Below, one piece after another: positions 8,735-17,754 of a DNA stretch of 64,000 nt (its first letter is position 1; each line of letters begins with the position of its first letter). The position numbers and the translations under genes were made by a program. The DNA lies in the NCBI RefSeq assembly GCF_030817415.1, contig NZ_JAUSZI010000002.1, positions 12,127,501 through 12,191,500 of the forward strand, in the 5' to 3' direction. The stretch is from Streptomyces umbrinus. Lineage in GTDB: Bacteria; Actinomycetota; Actinomycetes; Streptomycetales; Streptomycetaceae. The notes beneath the pieces were generated by a model. It was given only the letters and a program-made list of their open reading frames with translations, did not search any database and was not told where the DNA came from.

Positions 8735-8886
8735 CGAGCAGCGTCGGACGCTGCATTGTCACCATCGAATTCGCCTTCACCAGCCGGTCCCAGGCGGCAG
8801 GAGCGCCCCACGCTCCTGTCGCCAGACCTCGGGTGGTGTCAATGCCAGTGCACGCGTGCGAGCGCGGTCAGAGGTGCCCTCACAGT
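8735..8886. other. Non-coding tail between hydrolase stump and IS fragment
   Basis: About 150 bp; I see no gene, no strong hairpin and no IS end here. Confidence 0.4.
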
Positions 8887-9147
8887 GAGCCCTTTTCAAG
8901 CTGGCGGCGCTGACCGCGAGTTGGACTGTCCTGCACAACGACGAAGCTCCTGGTAGACGGGTTCTCGACCAAGATCACCCGTGTCCGCCAGGAGCTTCGC
9001 GTGCTTGTCTACCCGTCCTCGATTGATCTGTCCAGCCGCACCTTGCGGTTCCTGACCGGGCAACTGACAGCCCGGCGGCAGGAGATCGGAACGCGGTGGC
9101 GGCGCCTTCCTGCCGGACGTCAGGCCCTGCTCGCCCTGGCCCACCTG
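8887..9147 (+). mobile_element. 261-bp 5' fragment of the 5052-5936 IS
   Basis: Starts with the same terminal repeat (GAGCCCTTTTCAAGCT) and runs colinear with the full copy through the first 49 codons of the transposase (MLVYPSS to LALAHL), then stops abruptly at 9147. It is inverted relative to the full copy. The second end and a target duplication are missing, so this is a remnant left by a deletion or rearrangement that also removed the rest of the SDR gene next to it. Confidence 0.88.
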
Positions 9148-9345
9148 GCCGTCGGCACGGATTTCCTGCACGATGCGGTCCAGGGCGTCGGTGCTGCGGG
9201 CGGCGAGCACGACGGCGGCGCCCTCGGAGGCGAAGAGCCGGGCCGCGGCCGCCCCGATGCCCCGGCTGGCGCCGGTGATGAACAGGACCTTGCCGGTGAG
9301 CAGGCCGATGGATGCGCTGTCGGTGGTGTGCGTGTTGTTCGTCAT
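9148..9345 (-). pseudogene. Short-chain dehydrogenase/reductase, N-terminal stump
   Basis: Starts at ATG 9345 (MTNNTHTTDSA) and encodes the SDR Rossmann opening: GKVLFITGASRGIGAAAARLF (TGxxxGxG) and AAVVLAARSTDALDRIVQEIRADG. After about 66 residues it runs into the IS fragment at 9147; the NNAG, Ser, YxxxK elements and the rest are missing. It is divergent from the XRE/MmyB regulator at 9431. Such regulators are often found next to and controlling an SDR in Streptomyces, so this was probably its target. Confidence 0.85.
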
Positions 9346-9430
9346 GACACCAGCGTCCGGCCGGCTGCCGGCCGGATACAGGCACAGGCTGTACCAGGAT
9401 CCGCCGCCGGGCGGCGCGCACACTTGCCGT

Positions 9431-10282
9431 ATGGACAAACAGGAACTCAGCGCGTTCCTCCGCAGCCGCCGCGAGCGGCTCCGCCCGCAGGACGTCGGCC
9501 TCCCCACCGGACCACGACGCCGCACACCAGGTCTTCGCCGCGAGGAAGTGGCGGTCCTCGCGCACATCTCCACGGAGTACTACATCCGCCTCGAGCAGGG
9601 CCGGGCGCCACGCCCCTCGGGCGACGTCCTGGCCGCCATCGCGGGAGCGCTGCGGCTCACCGATGCGGAGTCCGACCACCTCCACGTCCTCGCGGGCACC
9701 GCGCCGAACCGGACCGGACTGCACCGGCGCGACGTCCGCCCGAGCATCCTCGCGCTCTTGGAGCGGCTGCCGCAGACGGCCGGCTTCGTGATGTCCGCCG
9801 CATGCGAGGTCCTCGCCTGGAACGACCTCGCGGCCGCGCTCATGGAGGACTTCGCCCCGCTCACCCCCAAGGACCGCAACCTCGCCCGCCGGGCCTTCCC
9901 CGGACCGCAGAGCGCCGATACGACGCTGTACGGGATCTCCGACGCCGCCGACTTCCGCCTGAGCGTCGTGATGCAGCTCCACACCACCCTCGCCCGTTAC
10001 CCCACCGATCCCGCGGTGACCGGCCTCGTCGACGAACTCCGCGACACCAGCCCCGACTTCGCTCGGCTCTGGGAACGACACGACGTACAGGCCGCGCCAA
10101 TGCTCACCAAGACCTTCCGCCACCCGGCCGTCGGCGAGGTCACCGTCGACTGCGACACCCTCACCCTCACCGACCGCGACCAGCACCTCGTGCTCTTCAC
10201 CGCACCACCGGGATCCCCCGGCGCCGAAGCCCTCGCTCTGCTGAACGTCCTGGGAGCACAGGCCAGTCACTACCCGCGGTAG
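9431..10282 (+). CDS. XRE-family regulator with MmyB-like ligand-binding domain
   Basis: 283-aa cytoplasmic transcription factor. Residues 1-80 form an HTH_XRE domain (LSAFLRSRRERLRPQDVGL, TPGLRREEVAVLAHISTEYYIRLEQGRAPRPS). Residues 100-275 are the MmyB_LBD, a PAS-like domain thought to bind fatty acids or other small molecules (SILALLERLPQTAGFVMSAACEVLAWNDLAAAL, DFARLWERHDV, FRHPAVGEVTVDCDTL). The gene is intact. Its divergent SDR neighbour has been truncated, so its local target may be lost. The 85-bp gap between the two presumably held both promoters and the operator. Confidence 0.9.
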   Translation: MDKQELSAFLRSRRERLRPQDVGLPTGPRRRTPGLRREEVAVLAHISTEYYIRLEQGRAPRPSGDVLAAIAGALRLTDAESDHLHVLAGTAPNRTGLHRRDVRPSILALLERLPQTAGFVMSAACEVLAWNDLAAALMEDFAPLTPKDRNLARRAFPGPQSADTTLYGISDAADFRLSVVMQLHTTLARYPTDPAVTGLVDELRDTSPDFARLWERHDVQAAPMLTKTFRHPAVGEVTVDCDTLTLTDRDQHLVLFTAPPGSPGAEALALLNVLGAQASHYPR

Positions 10283-10385
10283 CGCCGCAGCCAGCCACCG
10301 CGAACATCAACGCCGACAGGGACGACGGCCGATCCGGTCAGCCGTCGCCTACTCGTCTATGAGACACGGTAATTGTGCGTAAACA

Positions 10386-10730
10386 ACCTGTCCCTTCGAG
10401 TGCCTCGTACCAGAGCAGGGCCTCGTTCCGGTCGGAGGTCGACCACACCGGCTCGATCGGCGGGCCGACGTCGGCGAGCACCTCCAGGAGGACCTGGCGC
10501 CGCTCCGAGTACGGACGCGGCCGCAGGTCGGGCAGGCCCGCCGCAGGAAGGGCCAGGACGTCGATCGCGACGTACGTCGCAGGGCGCCGGTCGGTGAGCT
10601 CCCGGGCCCGGCGGGCTTGGAGAGGGCGCGGGACTGCGCGGTCTCGAAGCTGATCCGAGCACGGCCGTCGTCGTCGGCGACGTAGACCACGGCCTCGCCG
10701 TCCAGGATCACGCCGGGCGGAAGGTGCCTG
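10386..10730 (-). pseudogene. ATP-dependent DNA ligase, middle segment (3' part of split gene)
   Basis: Reads RHLPPGVILDGEAVVYV...RISFE, the conserved VLDGEAVV region of bacterial ATP-dependent DNA ligases. A one-base frameshift near 10618 follows, then ELTDRRPATYVAIDVLALP...ERRQVLLEVLADVGPPIEPV...LLWYEALEGT in the next frame. The text stops at about 10386, so the C-terminal OB fold is lost. At 10730 it joins, exactly in frame, to the upstream segment at 22355 (see the 11.6-kb element). This is the downstream half of one disrupted gene. Confidence 0.82.
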
Positions 10731-11048
10731 TTCTCTGGGGTTCTGGGCTGTGGCGTTAGTGAGTGGTTCACGTTGGTGCAGCTCAGCGCCATTGATCGGG
10801 AGTCTAGCCACTGCGACAGGTGTGGTGCGTCGCCTAAAGGGGCTGTTGGGCGGCCATCTCGTTGACGAGGCTGCTGTGGAGCCCGGCTGGCGCTGCGGGG
10901 CCGTGCGCCGGGCTGTCGCCGGGCGGTTCGCATCATGGCGAGGGTGACCAGTTCGGCCGCGAGGGTGTTCACGCCATAAGACGATCTTGGACACCCTCAT
11001 TCTCGTCTCCGCAGGCACCCCTTGGACCACCCCACCCAGGAGGAACCA
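10731..11048. other. Left end region of the 11.6-kb element, no clear gene
   Basis: 318 bp from the element end to the first cargo gene. The minus strand has an open stretch (NTLAAELVTLAMMRTARRQP...) of unusual composition that I cannot assign. It may hold recombinase binding sites. A good ribosome site (AGGAGG, about 11038-11043) precedes the GTG at 11049. Confidence 0.4.
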
Positions 11049-11438
11049 GTGTCATACCCGCAACCGCTCACCCCCGAGGAGAAACTCGCCGACGCGAAGA
11101 AGCAGCTGAGCCTCCCACGTATCGTCGTGATCTGCGGCTCCACCCGTTTCATGGCCGAGATGACCGAGGCTGATCTGCGGGAGACCAAAGCCGGAAAGAT
11201 TGTCGTCAAGCCGGGTTGCGACATGAAGTCGCCGCACGAATTTTGGTCCGATCCTGTCGAGGCCGAGGCGCTGAAGGTTCGACTCGACGATCTGCACCGA
11301 GCGAAGATCCGGCTCGCTGATGAGGTGCTCGTAGTCGGCGACTACATCGGAGACAGCACCCGAGCCGAAATCGCCTACGCCCGGTCGCTGGGCAAGCCCG
11401 TGCGGTTCACGCACCCCGAAGTCGACCCCGACGCCTGA
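11049..11438 (+). CDS. Nucleoside 2-deoxyribosyltransferase-like / Rossmann-type small protein
   Basis: 129-aa cytoplasmic protein. It opens with PRIVVICGSTRFMAEMTEADLRE and closes with IRLADEVLVVGDYIGDSTRAEIAYARSLGKPVRF. This pattern (GSTRF near the first strand, ADEVLVVG, STxxEIxYAxxxGKPV) is typical of nucleoside deoxyribosyltransferase and related DRHyd-fold proteins. The substrate cannot be read from sequence. Start GTG 11049 is chosen because AGGAGG lies 5-7 nt upstream; an upstream in-frame ATG (11022) lacks a site. It is the first gene of the element's cargo and stands alone, with a 60-bp gap to the convergent WYL gene. Confidence 0.65.
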   Translation: MSYPQPLTPEEKLADAKKQLSLPRIVVICGSTRFMAEMTEADLRETKAGKIVVKPGCDMKSPHEFWSDPVEAEALKVRLDDLHRAKIRLADEVLVVGDYIGDSTRAEIAYARSLGKPVRFTHPEVDPDA

Positions 11439-11497
11439 CCACCCACCCCCACACCCTCCGCAGGCACCCGTTGGAATCGATCATCTGGTGTTGCGGG

Positions 11498-12463
11498 TCA
11501 GGACGTTGGTGACGGCGCATAGTGGTGGGCAAGGTTGGTGGCGAGGTCGCTGAGGTGAGCCCTGGCTTCGGTGGGGCCGTGCACAGTGATGGCGCTCCCG
11601 AACGGCAGTAGTGCTCGCACGTCCTCCAGATGCAGGAAGCGGATCGTTACCTTGTGGCCGGTGGCGGATGCCTCATGGTCGTCCCAGACGAGTCGTTGGC
11701 CGAAGATCCGTCGGGCTCGCTCGATCTGGGTTTGGTCGATGGTGGCGCTGATCTCTATCGCGTGGTTGTGTTCCCACTGATCAATGAGCGCTGCAGCGAC
11801 GGTGGCCAGGGTCTGGTTCTCGCGGATCCGTCGTGGCTGGTCGACTTCTTGCCACGTCGTGATCCGTTCGAGTCGGTACATCCGTGGCACTTGGGCACGG
11901 TCGGCGACGAGGTACCAGATGCCGGCCTTGGCCAACAGCCCGTAGGGATCCACGACCAGGTCGCGCGGGCATGACTCGCGTGGGCTGTCGTACTCGATCC
12001 GCATCCGGCGACCTCGCCGCACTGAGCCGATCAGCGAAGCCGGAGTCGTGCCGAAGGCTCGTGTCTGGAGCCAGGGGCGGCTGTCCACGTGCACCACGTC
12101 GGTGAGCGGCAGGAGCTCATGAACTCGACGTGGCTGTGCGGCGGCGATCTTGGCGAGCGCGCGCCGGCTCTCGACGGATCCGTCGAGTTCCGCACGTTGC
12201 TTCTCGTCCAGCCCGGTGAGCGACAGCTGATCACGCTCGCCCGGTGTGAGTCGCGTGAGGTCGAGTCTGGATCCGGGCGGCATGGTCACGCCTCCGAGGC
12301 GGCCCCGCTGTGCGGTCACCGGCAGACCGGCGTCGCGGAGCCAGTTCAGATCCCGGGTGATGGTGCGAAGGGACACCCCGAGCGCCGAGGCGAGTTCCTG
12401 CGTGGTCACGGCGTCCCTCGATGTGAGGAGCAGCATCAGGGTGAAGAAGCGATCTGGGGTCAC
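11498..12463 (-). CDS. WYL-domain transcriptional regulator (YafY/DeoR-like)
   Basis: 321-aa regulator. Residues 1-60 form a winged HTH_11 (RFFTLMLLLTSRDAVTTQELASALGVSLRTITRDLNWLRDAG). Residues 135-215 are the WYL domain (RRMRIEYDSPRESCPRDLVVDPYGLLAKAGIWYLVADRA), which in other proteins senses nucleotides or other ligands. A C-terminal WCX-like extension follows. It is divergent from the FAD-oxidoreductase/ABC exporter operon that starts 134 bp away and is the best candidate for its regulator. This is the usual layout in which a WYL protein controls a neighbouring transporter or enzyme. Confidence 0.9.
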   Translation of the reverse strand: MTPDRFFTLMLLLTSRDAVTTQELASALGVSLRTITRDLNWLRDAGLPVTAQRGRLGGVTMPPGSRLDLTRLTPGERDQLSLTGLDEKQRAELDGSVESRRALAKIAAAQPRRVHELLPLTDVVHVDSRPWLQTRAFGTTPASLIGSVRRGRRMRIEYDSPRESCPRDLVVDPYGLLAKAGIWYLVADRAQVPRMYRLERITTWQEVDQPRRIRENQTLATVAAALIDQWEHNHAIEISATIDQTQIERARRIFGQRLVWDDHEASATGHKVTIRFLHLEDVRALLPFGSAITVHGPTEARAHLSDLATNLAHHYAPSPTS

Positions 12464-12596
12464 ACACCCGATCTTTCCAGGAATTGCGACACGATGCGGC
12501 GCATATCCCGGTCAGGCTGGTGGCTGCGCACCTACGACCTGCCTGTTCGCCGAGTGGGTGCGCGCACGCACCCGCCGATCCAGAAAGGTGCTCGCG

Positions 12597-13922
12597 ATGA
12601 GTGCCAACACGACCGACGCCGAATCACCGGTGGCGTACCACCCAGGGTCTGCCGAGTACGACGAGCACCGTGCCGGCTTCCAGTTGCGGGAGCAACATCG
12701 GCCGGCCCACGTGGTGGCGGCACGGGATGCCGACGACGTCGTGGCGGCCGTCCGGCACGCCGCGGAGGCAAGTATGCCGATCGCGGTCCAGGCCGCAGGA
12801 CATGGACTCGCCAACCCGCTCGCCGGTGAAGGTGTATTGGTGTCGACGCGAAGGATGGACAACGTCGATGTCGACCCCGGCGCCGGCACCGCACGGGTGG
12901 GCGCTGGAGCGCGGTGGCGCGACGTGATCGAGGCCGCCGCACGCTACGATCTGGCACCGCTGTCTGGGAGCATGCCCGGTGTCGGCGCTGTCTCCTACAC
13001 GCTCGGCGGCGGCATCGGGCTCATGGCTCGTCGCTACGGCTTCGCCGCGGACCATGTCACGCGCTTGGAACTGGTCACCGCCGACGGCTCCCTGCTGACG
13101 GTTTCGGAACACGAGGAGCCGGACCTGTTCTGGGCGCTCCGCGGCGGTGGCGGGAGCTTCGGCATTGTGACCGCGCTGGAGATGGCCTTGATGCCGGTCG
13201 CCAGGCTGGTCGGGGGCGGTCTGATGTTCGACCTGGGCGAGACGCCGGAGGTGGCCTCAACCTGGTTGCATTGGACGGCGACAATGCCCCCGGAGATGAC
13301 CTCGGCGATGACCACGCTTGAAGTTTCCAAGCGGCACATGGCCCATGTCCAGATCGCCTACCTGGGTTCGGCTGCGGAGGCAGACGAGTTGGTGGCCCCG
13401 TTGCGGGCGTTGAAGCCTGCATACGACGGTTTGCGGGAGATCCCGTACCGGCGGTCCGACACCGTCTTCAGCGAACCGGATCAGCCGCATGCGTATGTCG
13501 CCGACAATGTCTTGTTGCGGGCGATCGACGAGGAACGCCTCCGCGACGCCATCGCCACGTCGGCGCCAGGCCGGTCGGTTCCCTCCATCATTTCGGTTCG
13601 TCATCTCGGTGGGGCGCTGTCCACTCCGCCGAGGGTGCCGAACGCAGTCAGCCACCGCGAGGCGATGTACCTGCTGTGTGTCGTAGGTGTGGTAGCCCCG
13701 ACAACCAAGTCGAACGCGGCAAGTGCGCGGGCGCTGCAGGATGAACTGTTGGCCGGCTGGTCCGGGACCGCGGTAGGCAGCTCGCCGAACTTCACTCTCG
13801 GACGACCCGACCAACGCGCCGTCGCAGAACTGTTCGACGCCGAGCGTCGTGACCGATTGCTGCAGCTGGCCCGTAAGTATGACCCCGCCGGACTGTTGCA
13901 CCCCAGCTTCGTCATCGCCTGA
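12597..13922 (+). CDS. FAD-linked oxidoreductase (berberine-bridge / PCMH type)
   Basis: 441-aa flavoenzyme. An FAD_binding_4 domain (about 35-200) is followed by the substrate domain and a C-terminal BBE motif (RLLQLARKYDPAGLLHPSF). His69 in VQAAGHGLA is at the usual 8-alpha-histidyl FAD position. The second, cysteinyl anchor seen in bicovalent members is absent (GSMPGVGAVSYTLGGGIGL has no Cys), so monocovalent attachment is likely. Relatives oxidise sugars, alkaloids, polyketides or drugs; mitomycin-resistance McrA is in this family. ATG 12597 is preceded by AGAAAGG. It is 24 bp from the ABC exporter genes, so it may modify the compound they export. Confidence 0.88.
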   Translation: MSANTTDAESPVAYHPGSAEYDEHRAGFQLREQHRPAHVVAARDADDVVAAVRHAAEASMPIAVQAAGHGLANPLAGEGVLVSTRRMDNVDVDPGAGTARVGAGARWRDVIEAAARYDLAPLSGSMPGVGAVSYTLGGGIGLMARRYGFAADHVTRLELVTADGSLLTVSEHEEPDLFWALRGGGGSFGIVTALEMALMPVARLVGGGLMFDLGETPEVASTWLHWTATMPPEMTSAMTTLEVSKRHMAHVQIAYLGSAAEADELVAPLRALKPAYDGLREIPYRRSDTVFSEPDQPHAYVADNVLLRAIDEERLRDAIATSAPGRSVPSIISVRHLGGALSTPPRVPNAVSHREAMYLLCVVGVVAPTTKSNAASARALQDELLAGWSGTAVGSSPNFTLGRPDQRAVAELFDAERRDRLLQLARKYDPAGLLHPSFVIA

Positions 13923-13946
13923 GCACCTCCCACGAAAGGTTGACCG

Positions 13947-15674
13947 ATGCGGCTGGTCCTTGCTCAGTTCGCCAAGCACCGATGGTGGTTCGCTGGCCTG
14001 ATCGTCTTCCAGTTGGTCAGCGTCACCGCCACCTTGTATCTGCCGACGATCAATGCGGATCTGATCGACAACGGCCTACTGCGCACAGACGTCGGGCACA
14101 TCTGGACGGCCGGCGGGTGGATGGTGGTCGTCAGTATCGTCCAGTTGCTGGCAGCGGCGATCTCGTCCTATGCCGGAACGCGCGCGGCCACAAACGCTGC
14201 GCACGACCTGCGGTCAGACGTCTACGACAAGATCGCGACTTTCTCCAGCCGGGAACATCAGGACTTCGGCACGCCGACGCTGATCACTCGCAGCACCGAC
14301 GACGTGCAGCAAGTACAAGCGTTTCTGCTCACCCTCGGCACAGTGGCGGCCGCCGCACCGATCACGATGCTGGGTGGGGCCTATATGGCGTTGCGTGCGG
14401 ATGCTGGCCTGTCCCTTCTCATCGTCGTGGCAGTCGTCGTACTGGGTGTGGCGTTGGCGGTGATCCTTCGCTGGATGACGCGGGTGTCGCGCCGGATGCA
14501 GGACCGGCTGGATGCGATCAACCGGGTCTTGCGCGAGCAGTTGATGGGTCTCACGGTGATTCGCGCGTTCACCCGCGAGCGCTTCGAGGCCGAGCGGTTC
14601 GGGCAGGTGAACAACGAGCTGGCGGTGGCAACCCGGTCAATGGGGCTGCTGAACGGGACGTTCGTTCCGGCCGTCATGCTGATCACCGATCTGTCGATCT
14701 TGGCCGTGGTGTGGTTCGGTGGCCACCGGGTCGAGTCGGGACATCTGCTGATCGGCGGTCTGACAGCCTACGTCACCTACTTGGGCCTGATCCTCGGGGC
14801 AGCCATGATGGCCGCCTCGGCGGTGATGATGTTGCCAAGAGTGATGGTCGCGGCGGAACGTATTCAGGCGGTGCTCAACTCCACGCCTATGCTCCGGCCA
14901 TCGGGCGTACCCGCCAGGTCGGTCCCGATTCGCGGTGAGTTGGAGCTGCGCGGCGTTGCGCTGCGGTACCCGGGCGCCGATGCTGACGTCCTGGCCGGCA
15001 TCGACCTACGGGTTGAGCCCGGCGGCACGGTGGCGATCGTCGGATCGATGGGTGCTGGCAAGACCACCCTGCTGTCGATCGTCGCGAGACTTCAGGACGC
15101 GACATCCGGATCCGTCCGGCTGGACGGCGTTGATCTGCGCACCATCGATCCCACTGTGCTGCGCAGTCAGCTCGCGATCGTTCCGCAGCGTTCGCTGCTT
15201 TTCAGAGGTACGGTCGCAAGCAATCTGCGGCTGGCCAGGCCGGACGCCACTGACGCCGAGCTCTGGGAGGCGCTGGAGGTCGCGCAGGCTCGCGAGTTCG
15301 TCGCCGCGATGGACCACGGACTCGAGTCACCGATCGTCCAGGGTGGAACGAACGTCTCCGGCGGCCAGCGGCAACGGTTGTGCATTGCCCGCGCACTCGT
15401 TGCCGCCCCGCGGGTCTTCCTCCTTGACGATCCGGTCTCGGCGCTCGACTCCGAAACAGCCGCACGGCTACTGGCAGCGCTGCGCACAGCCACGGCCGAC
15501 GCGACAGTCCTACTGGTGTCGCAGCGGACTGCCGGTATCCGCAGTACCGAACGGATCGTGGTGCTCCACGAGGGCAGCATCGTCGGCGACGGGACACATC
15601 AATCACTGATGGAAAGCTGTCAGACGTACCAGGAGCTGGTGGCTTCGCAGGAAGCGATCGGGGCATTGTCATGA
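13947..15674 (+). CDS. ABC exporter half-transporter A (type IV, degenerate ATPase site)
   Basis: 575 aa: six-helix ABC membrane domain (about 1-310) fused to an ATPase domain. Walker A is GSMGAGKTT, Q-loop region VPQRSLLFRGTVASNLRLA, signature NVSGGQRQR and Walker B VFLLDDPVSALDSE. The residue after the Walker B Asp is Asp rather than catalytic Glu, as in the degenerate site of heterodimeric exporters. The H-loop His also appears replaced (LLVSQRT). It overlaps the partner gene by ATGA at 15671-15674. Substrate unknown; with the oxidoreductase and WYL regulator it looks like a drug or metabolite efflux unit. Confidence 0.92.
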   Translation: MRLVLAQFAKHRWWFAGLIVFQLVSVTATLYLPTINADLIDNGLLRTDVGHIWTAGGWMVVVSIVQLLAAAISSYAGTRAATNAAHDLRSDVYDKIATFSSREHQDFGTPTLITRSTDDVQQVQAFLLTLGTVAAAAPITMLGGAYMALRADAGLSLLIVVAVVVLGVALAVILRWMTRVSRRMQDRLDAINRVLREQLMGLTVIRAFTRERFEAERFGQVNNELAVATRSMGLLNGTFVPAVMLITDLSILAVVWFGGHRVESGHLLIGGLTAYVTYLGLILGAAMMAASAVMMLPRVMVAAERIQAVLNSTPMLRPSGVPARSVPIRGELELRGVALRYPGADADVLAGIDLRVEPGGTVAIVGSMGAGKTTLLSIVARLQDATSGSVRLDGVDLRTIDPTVLRSQLAIVPQRSLLFRGTVASNLRLARPDATDAELWEALEVAQAREFVAAMDHGLESPIVQGGTNVSGGQRQRLCIARALVAAPRVFLLDDPVSALDSETAARLLAALRTATADATVLLVSQRTAGIRSTERIVVLHEGSIVGDGTHQSLMESCQTYQELVASQEAIGALS

Positions 15675-17599
15675 GCCGCCGGGAGCGTGGTCAGCTCGAA
15701 GACGGCGCGAGCGTCGCCGCAACGTCGCGCCGACTGGCAGGCCTGTTCCGGCAAGTCCGGATGTCGGTGATCGGTTCGCTCGCTCTGGCTGTGTTCGGCG
15801 TACTGGCCTACCTGGTCGGCCCGCGGATCTGGGGCCGTGCGATCGACGCGGTGTTGGCCGGCACCCTGGGCGCCGGTTTGCCAACAGGACAAACTAAAGA
15901 GGCTGCCGCGCAGGCGCTGCGCGACAGCGGCCGAAACAGCTTCGCGGACATTATCGAGAGGCTGAACGTCACGCCCGGGTCCGGCATCGACTTCGGTTAT
16001 GTAGGACATCTACTGCTGATAGCCGCCGGCCTATATAGCCTCGGCACCCTGGCGGGATTCGGCCAGCAGTATATCCAGAACAGCGCGATCGCTCGCGTCA
16101 TGCAAACTCTGCGTACCGACGTTGAGGCGAAGCTCAATCGGCTTCCGGTCCGCTACCTCAACGGCTCTTCACGCGGCGAGCTGCTGTCACGGATGACCAA
16201 CGACATCGATAACATCGCGACCTCGCTCAGCCAGACGCTGACCCAGTTGTTCTTCGGTCTGCTCACTGTCGTCGGCGCACTGGCCATGATGCTGAGCATC
16301 TCACCCCTGCTGACACTGCTTGCGTTGATCTCGATACCGCTGACCTTCGCTATTGGGGCCGTGATGGCGAAACGAAGCCAACGGCTGTTCGGCGACCAGT
16401 GGCGACTGACCGGAGAACTCAACGCGCATATCGAGGAGTCCTACTCCGGCCACGAACTCGTCACCGTGTTTGACCGCGGAGGCGTGTTCCGCGAGACGTT
16501 CGCGAACAGGAACGCCGAGGTGAAGAAGGCGAGCCATCTCGCGCAGTTCGTGTCCGGCCTGATCGCCCCGCTGGTGCTGTTCATCGGAAACCTGAGTTAC
16601 GTCCTGCTCTGCGTCGTCGGTGCCTTCAGCGTGATCAGTGGGCAGCTGACCCTGGGCGGAGTCGTTGCGTTCGTCCAGTACTCGAGACAGTACTCACAGC
16701 CACTCGGAATGCTCGCCTCGATGTCCAACCTGTTCCAGTCGGGTATCGCGTCGGCTGCCCGCGTGTTCGCCCTTCTCGACGAGCCGGAGGAGGACCCTGG
16801 TAGCCAGGGACGGCTGCCGGTCGTTCGGCCGCGCCGGATCACGTTCGAGCAGGTGTCGTTCGGCTACGACCGCGAGCTGACCATCAAGGACCTCGACCTG
16901 GTCGTCGAGCCGGGGCGGACAGCGGCGATCGTCGGCGCGTCGGGCGCCGGGAAGACGACTCTGATGAACCTGCTGATGCGGTTCTACGACGTTGGCAGTG
17001 GACACATCCTCGTCGACGGCACAGACATCACCTCGGTGTCACGGGACGCGTTGCGCTCCGAGATCGGGTTCGTTCCTCAAGAGCCGTGGCTGTTCGGCGG
17101 GACCATTCGCGACAACATCGCCTACGGGCGGCCGGATGCCACACTTGAGCAGGTCGAGCAGGCCGCTCAGGCCTGTGGTGTCAGCCACATCGTGAACGCT
17201 CTCCCACAGGGCTACGACACGGTGGTTGACACTGTGGACGGTCGCCTGAGCGAGGGCGAGCGACAGCTGATTTGCATCGCGCGCGCGTTCATCGCTGATC
17301 CAGCCGTGCTGATCCTCGATGAGGCCACCAGTGCGGTTGATGCCCGCACCGAGTTCCTTCTGCAACGGGCGACCTCGCGGCTGCGGCATGGCCGCACATG
17401 CCTGGTGATCGCCCATCGGCTCTCCACCATCCGCGACGCCGACGTCATCGTCGTACTGCAGGACGGTCGGATCGTGGAGAAGGGAACGCACACGCAGCTA
17501 TTGCGAGCCGGCGGTGCGTATCACCGGCTCAGTCAGTACCAGTTTCACGAGCCGAGCGCCTTGCCAGCGCTGGACCCCGACCAGCATTCGTCGCTATGA
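15671..17599 (+). CDS. ABC exporter half-transporter B (catalytic ATPase)
   Basis: 642 aa. It has a membrane domain with a longer first extracytoplasmic loop (about 55-110, GSGIDFGYVGHLL) and an ATPase domain: Walker A GASGAGKTT, Q-loop VPQEPWLFGGTIRDNIAYG, Walker B VLILDEATSAVDART with catalytic Glu, H-loop CLVIAHRLSTIRDAD. The signature is RLSEGERQL instead of LSGGQ. In a heterodimer this deviant signature faces the degenerate Walker B of partner A, which gives one weak and one active ATP site, as in BmrCD or TM287/288. It is translationally coupled to partner A. Confidence 0.92.
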   Translation: MSRRERGQLEDGASVAATSRRLAGLFRQVRMSVIGSLALAVFGVLAYLVGPRIWGRAIDAVLAGTLGAGLPTGQTKEAAAQALRDSGRNSFADIIERLNVTPGSGIDFGYVGHLLLIAAGLYSLGTLAGFGQQYIQNSAIARVMQTLRTDVEAKLNRLPVRYLNGSSRGELLSRMTNDIDNIATSLSQTLTQLFFGLLTVVGALAMMLSISPLLTLLALISIPLTFAIGAVMAKRSQRLFGDQWRLTGELNAHIEESYSGHELVTVFDRGGVFRETFANRNAEVKKASHLAQFVSGLIAPLVLFIGNLSYVLLCVVGAFSVISGQLTLGGVVAFVQYSRQYSQPLGMLASMSNLFQSGIASAARVFALLDEPEEDPGSQGRLPVVRPRRITFEQVSFGYDRELTIKDLDLVVEPGRTAAIVGASGAGKTTLMNLLMRFYDVGSGHILVDGTDITSVSRDALRSEIGFVPQEPWLFGGTIRDNIAYGRPDATLEQVEQAAQACGVSHIVNALPQGYDTVVDTVDGRLSEGERQLICIARAFIADPAVLILDEATSAVDARTEFLLQRATSRLRHGRTCLVIAHRLSTIRDADVIVVLQDGRIVEKGTHTQLLRAGGAYHRLSQYQFHEPSALPALDPDQHSSL

Positions 17600-17646
17600 G
17601 GAGTTCGCAGTGAGACTCGACCTGCCGAGGTTCTTCGCCCCCCGTC

Positions 17647-17754
17647 CGGTTCGTCGCCAAGGCTCTCAGCCGCTGGGGCCACATTCTGCTGCCGCTGGTG
17701 CTGATCGCGATCGGTCTGCTCATCCTGATCGAGGGCGGGGCCTTCGGGGTGTAG
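17647..17754 (+). pseudogene. C-terminal remnant of a CadD-like transporter
   Basis: The frame ending at TAG 17752-17754 reads ALSRWGHILLPLVLIAIGLLILIEGGAFGV, the last membrane helix of CadD-family cadmium/cation transporters. Everything upstream is missing; the preceding text belongs to another frame. Its 3' end overlaps the tnpC stop. It was presumably a cargo gene eroded next to the transposition genes. Confidence 0.6.

Noticed and set aside
5052..9147. Composite transposon made by the full IS and its inverted partner
   Set aside because: The right partner is only 261 bp and lacks the second end, so the pair cannot mobilise the interval as a composite. No matching outer duplication was found.
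10729..10732. Tn554 GATGTA core crossover hexamer at the element ends
   Set aside because: Neither junction (CCTG|TTCTC or AGAA|TGCAT) contains it; the element is Tn554-like in gene set and lack of duplication only.
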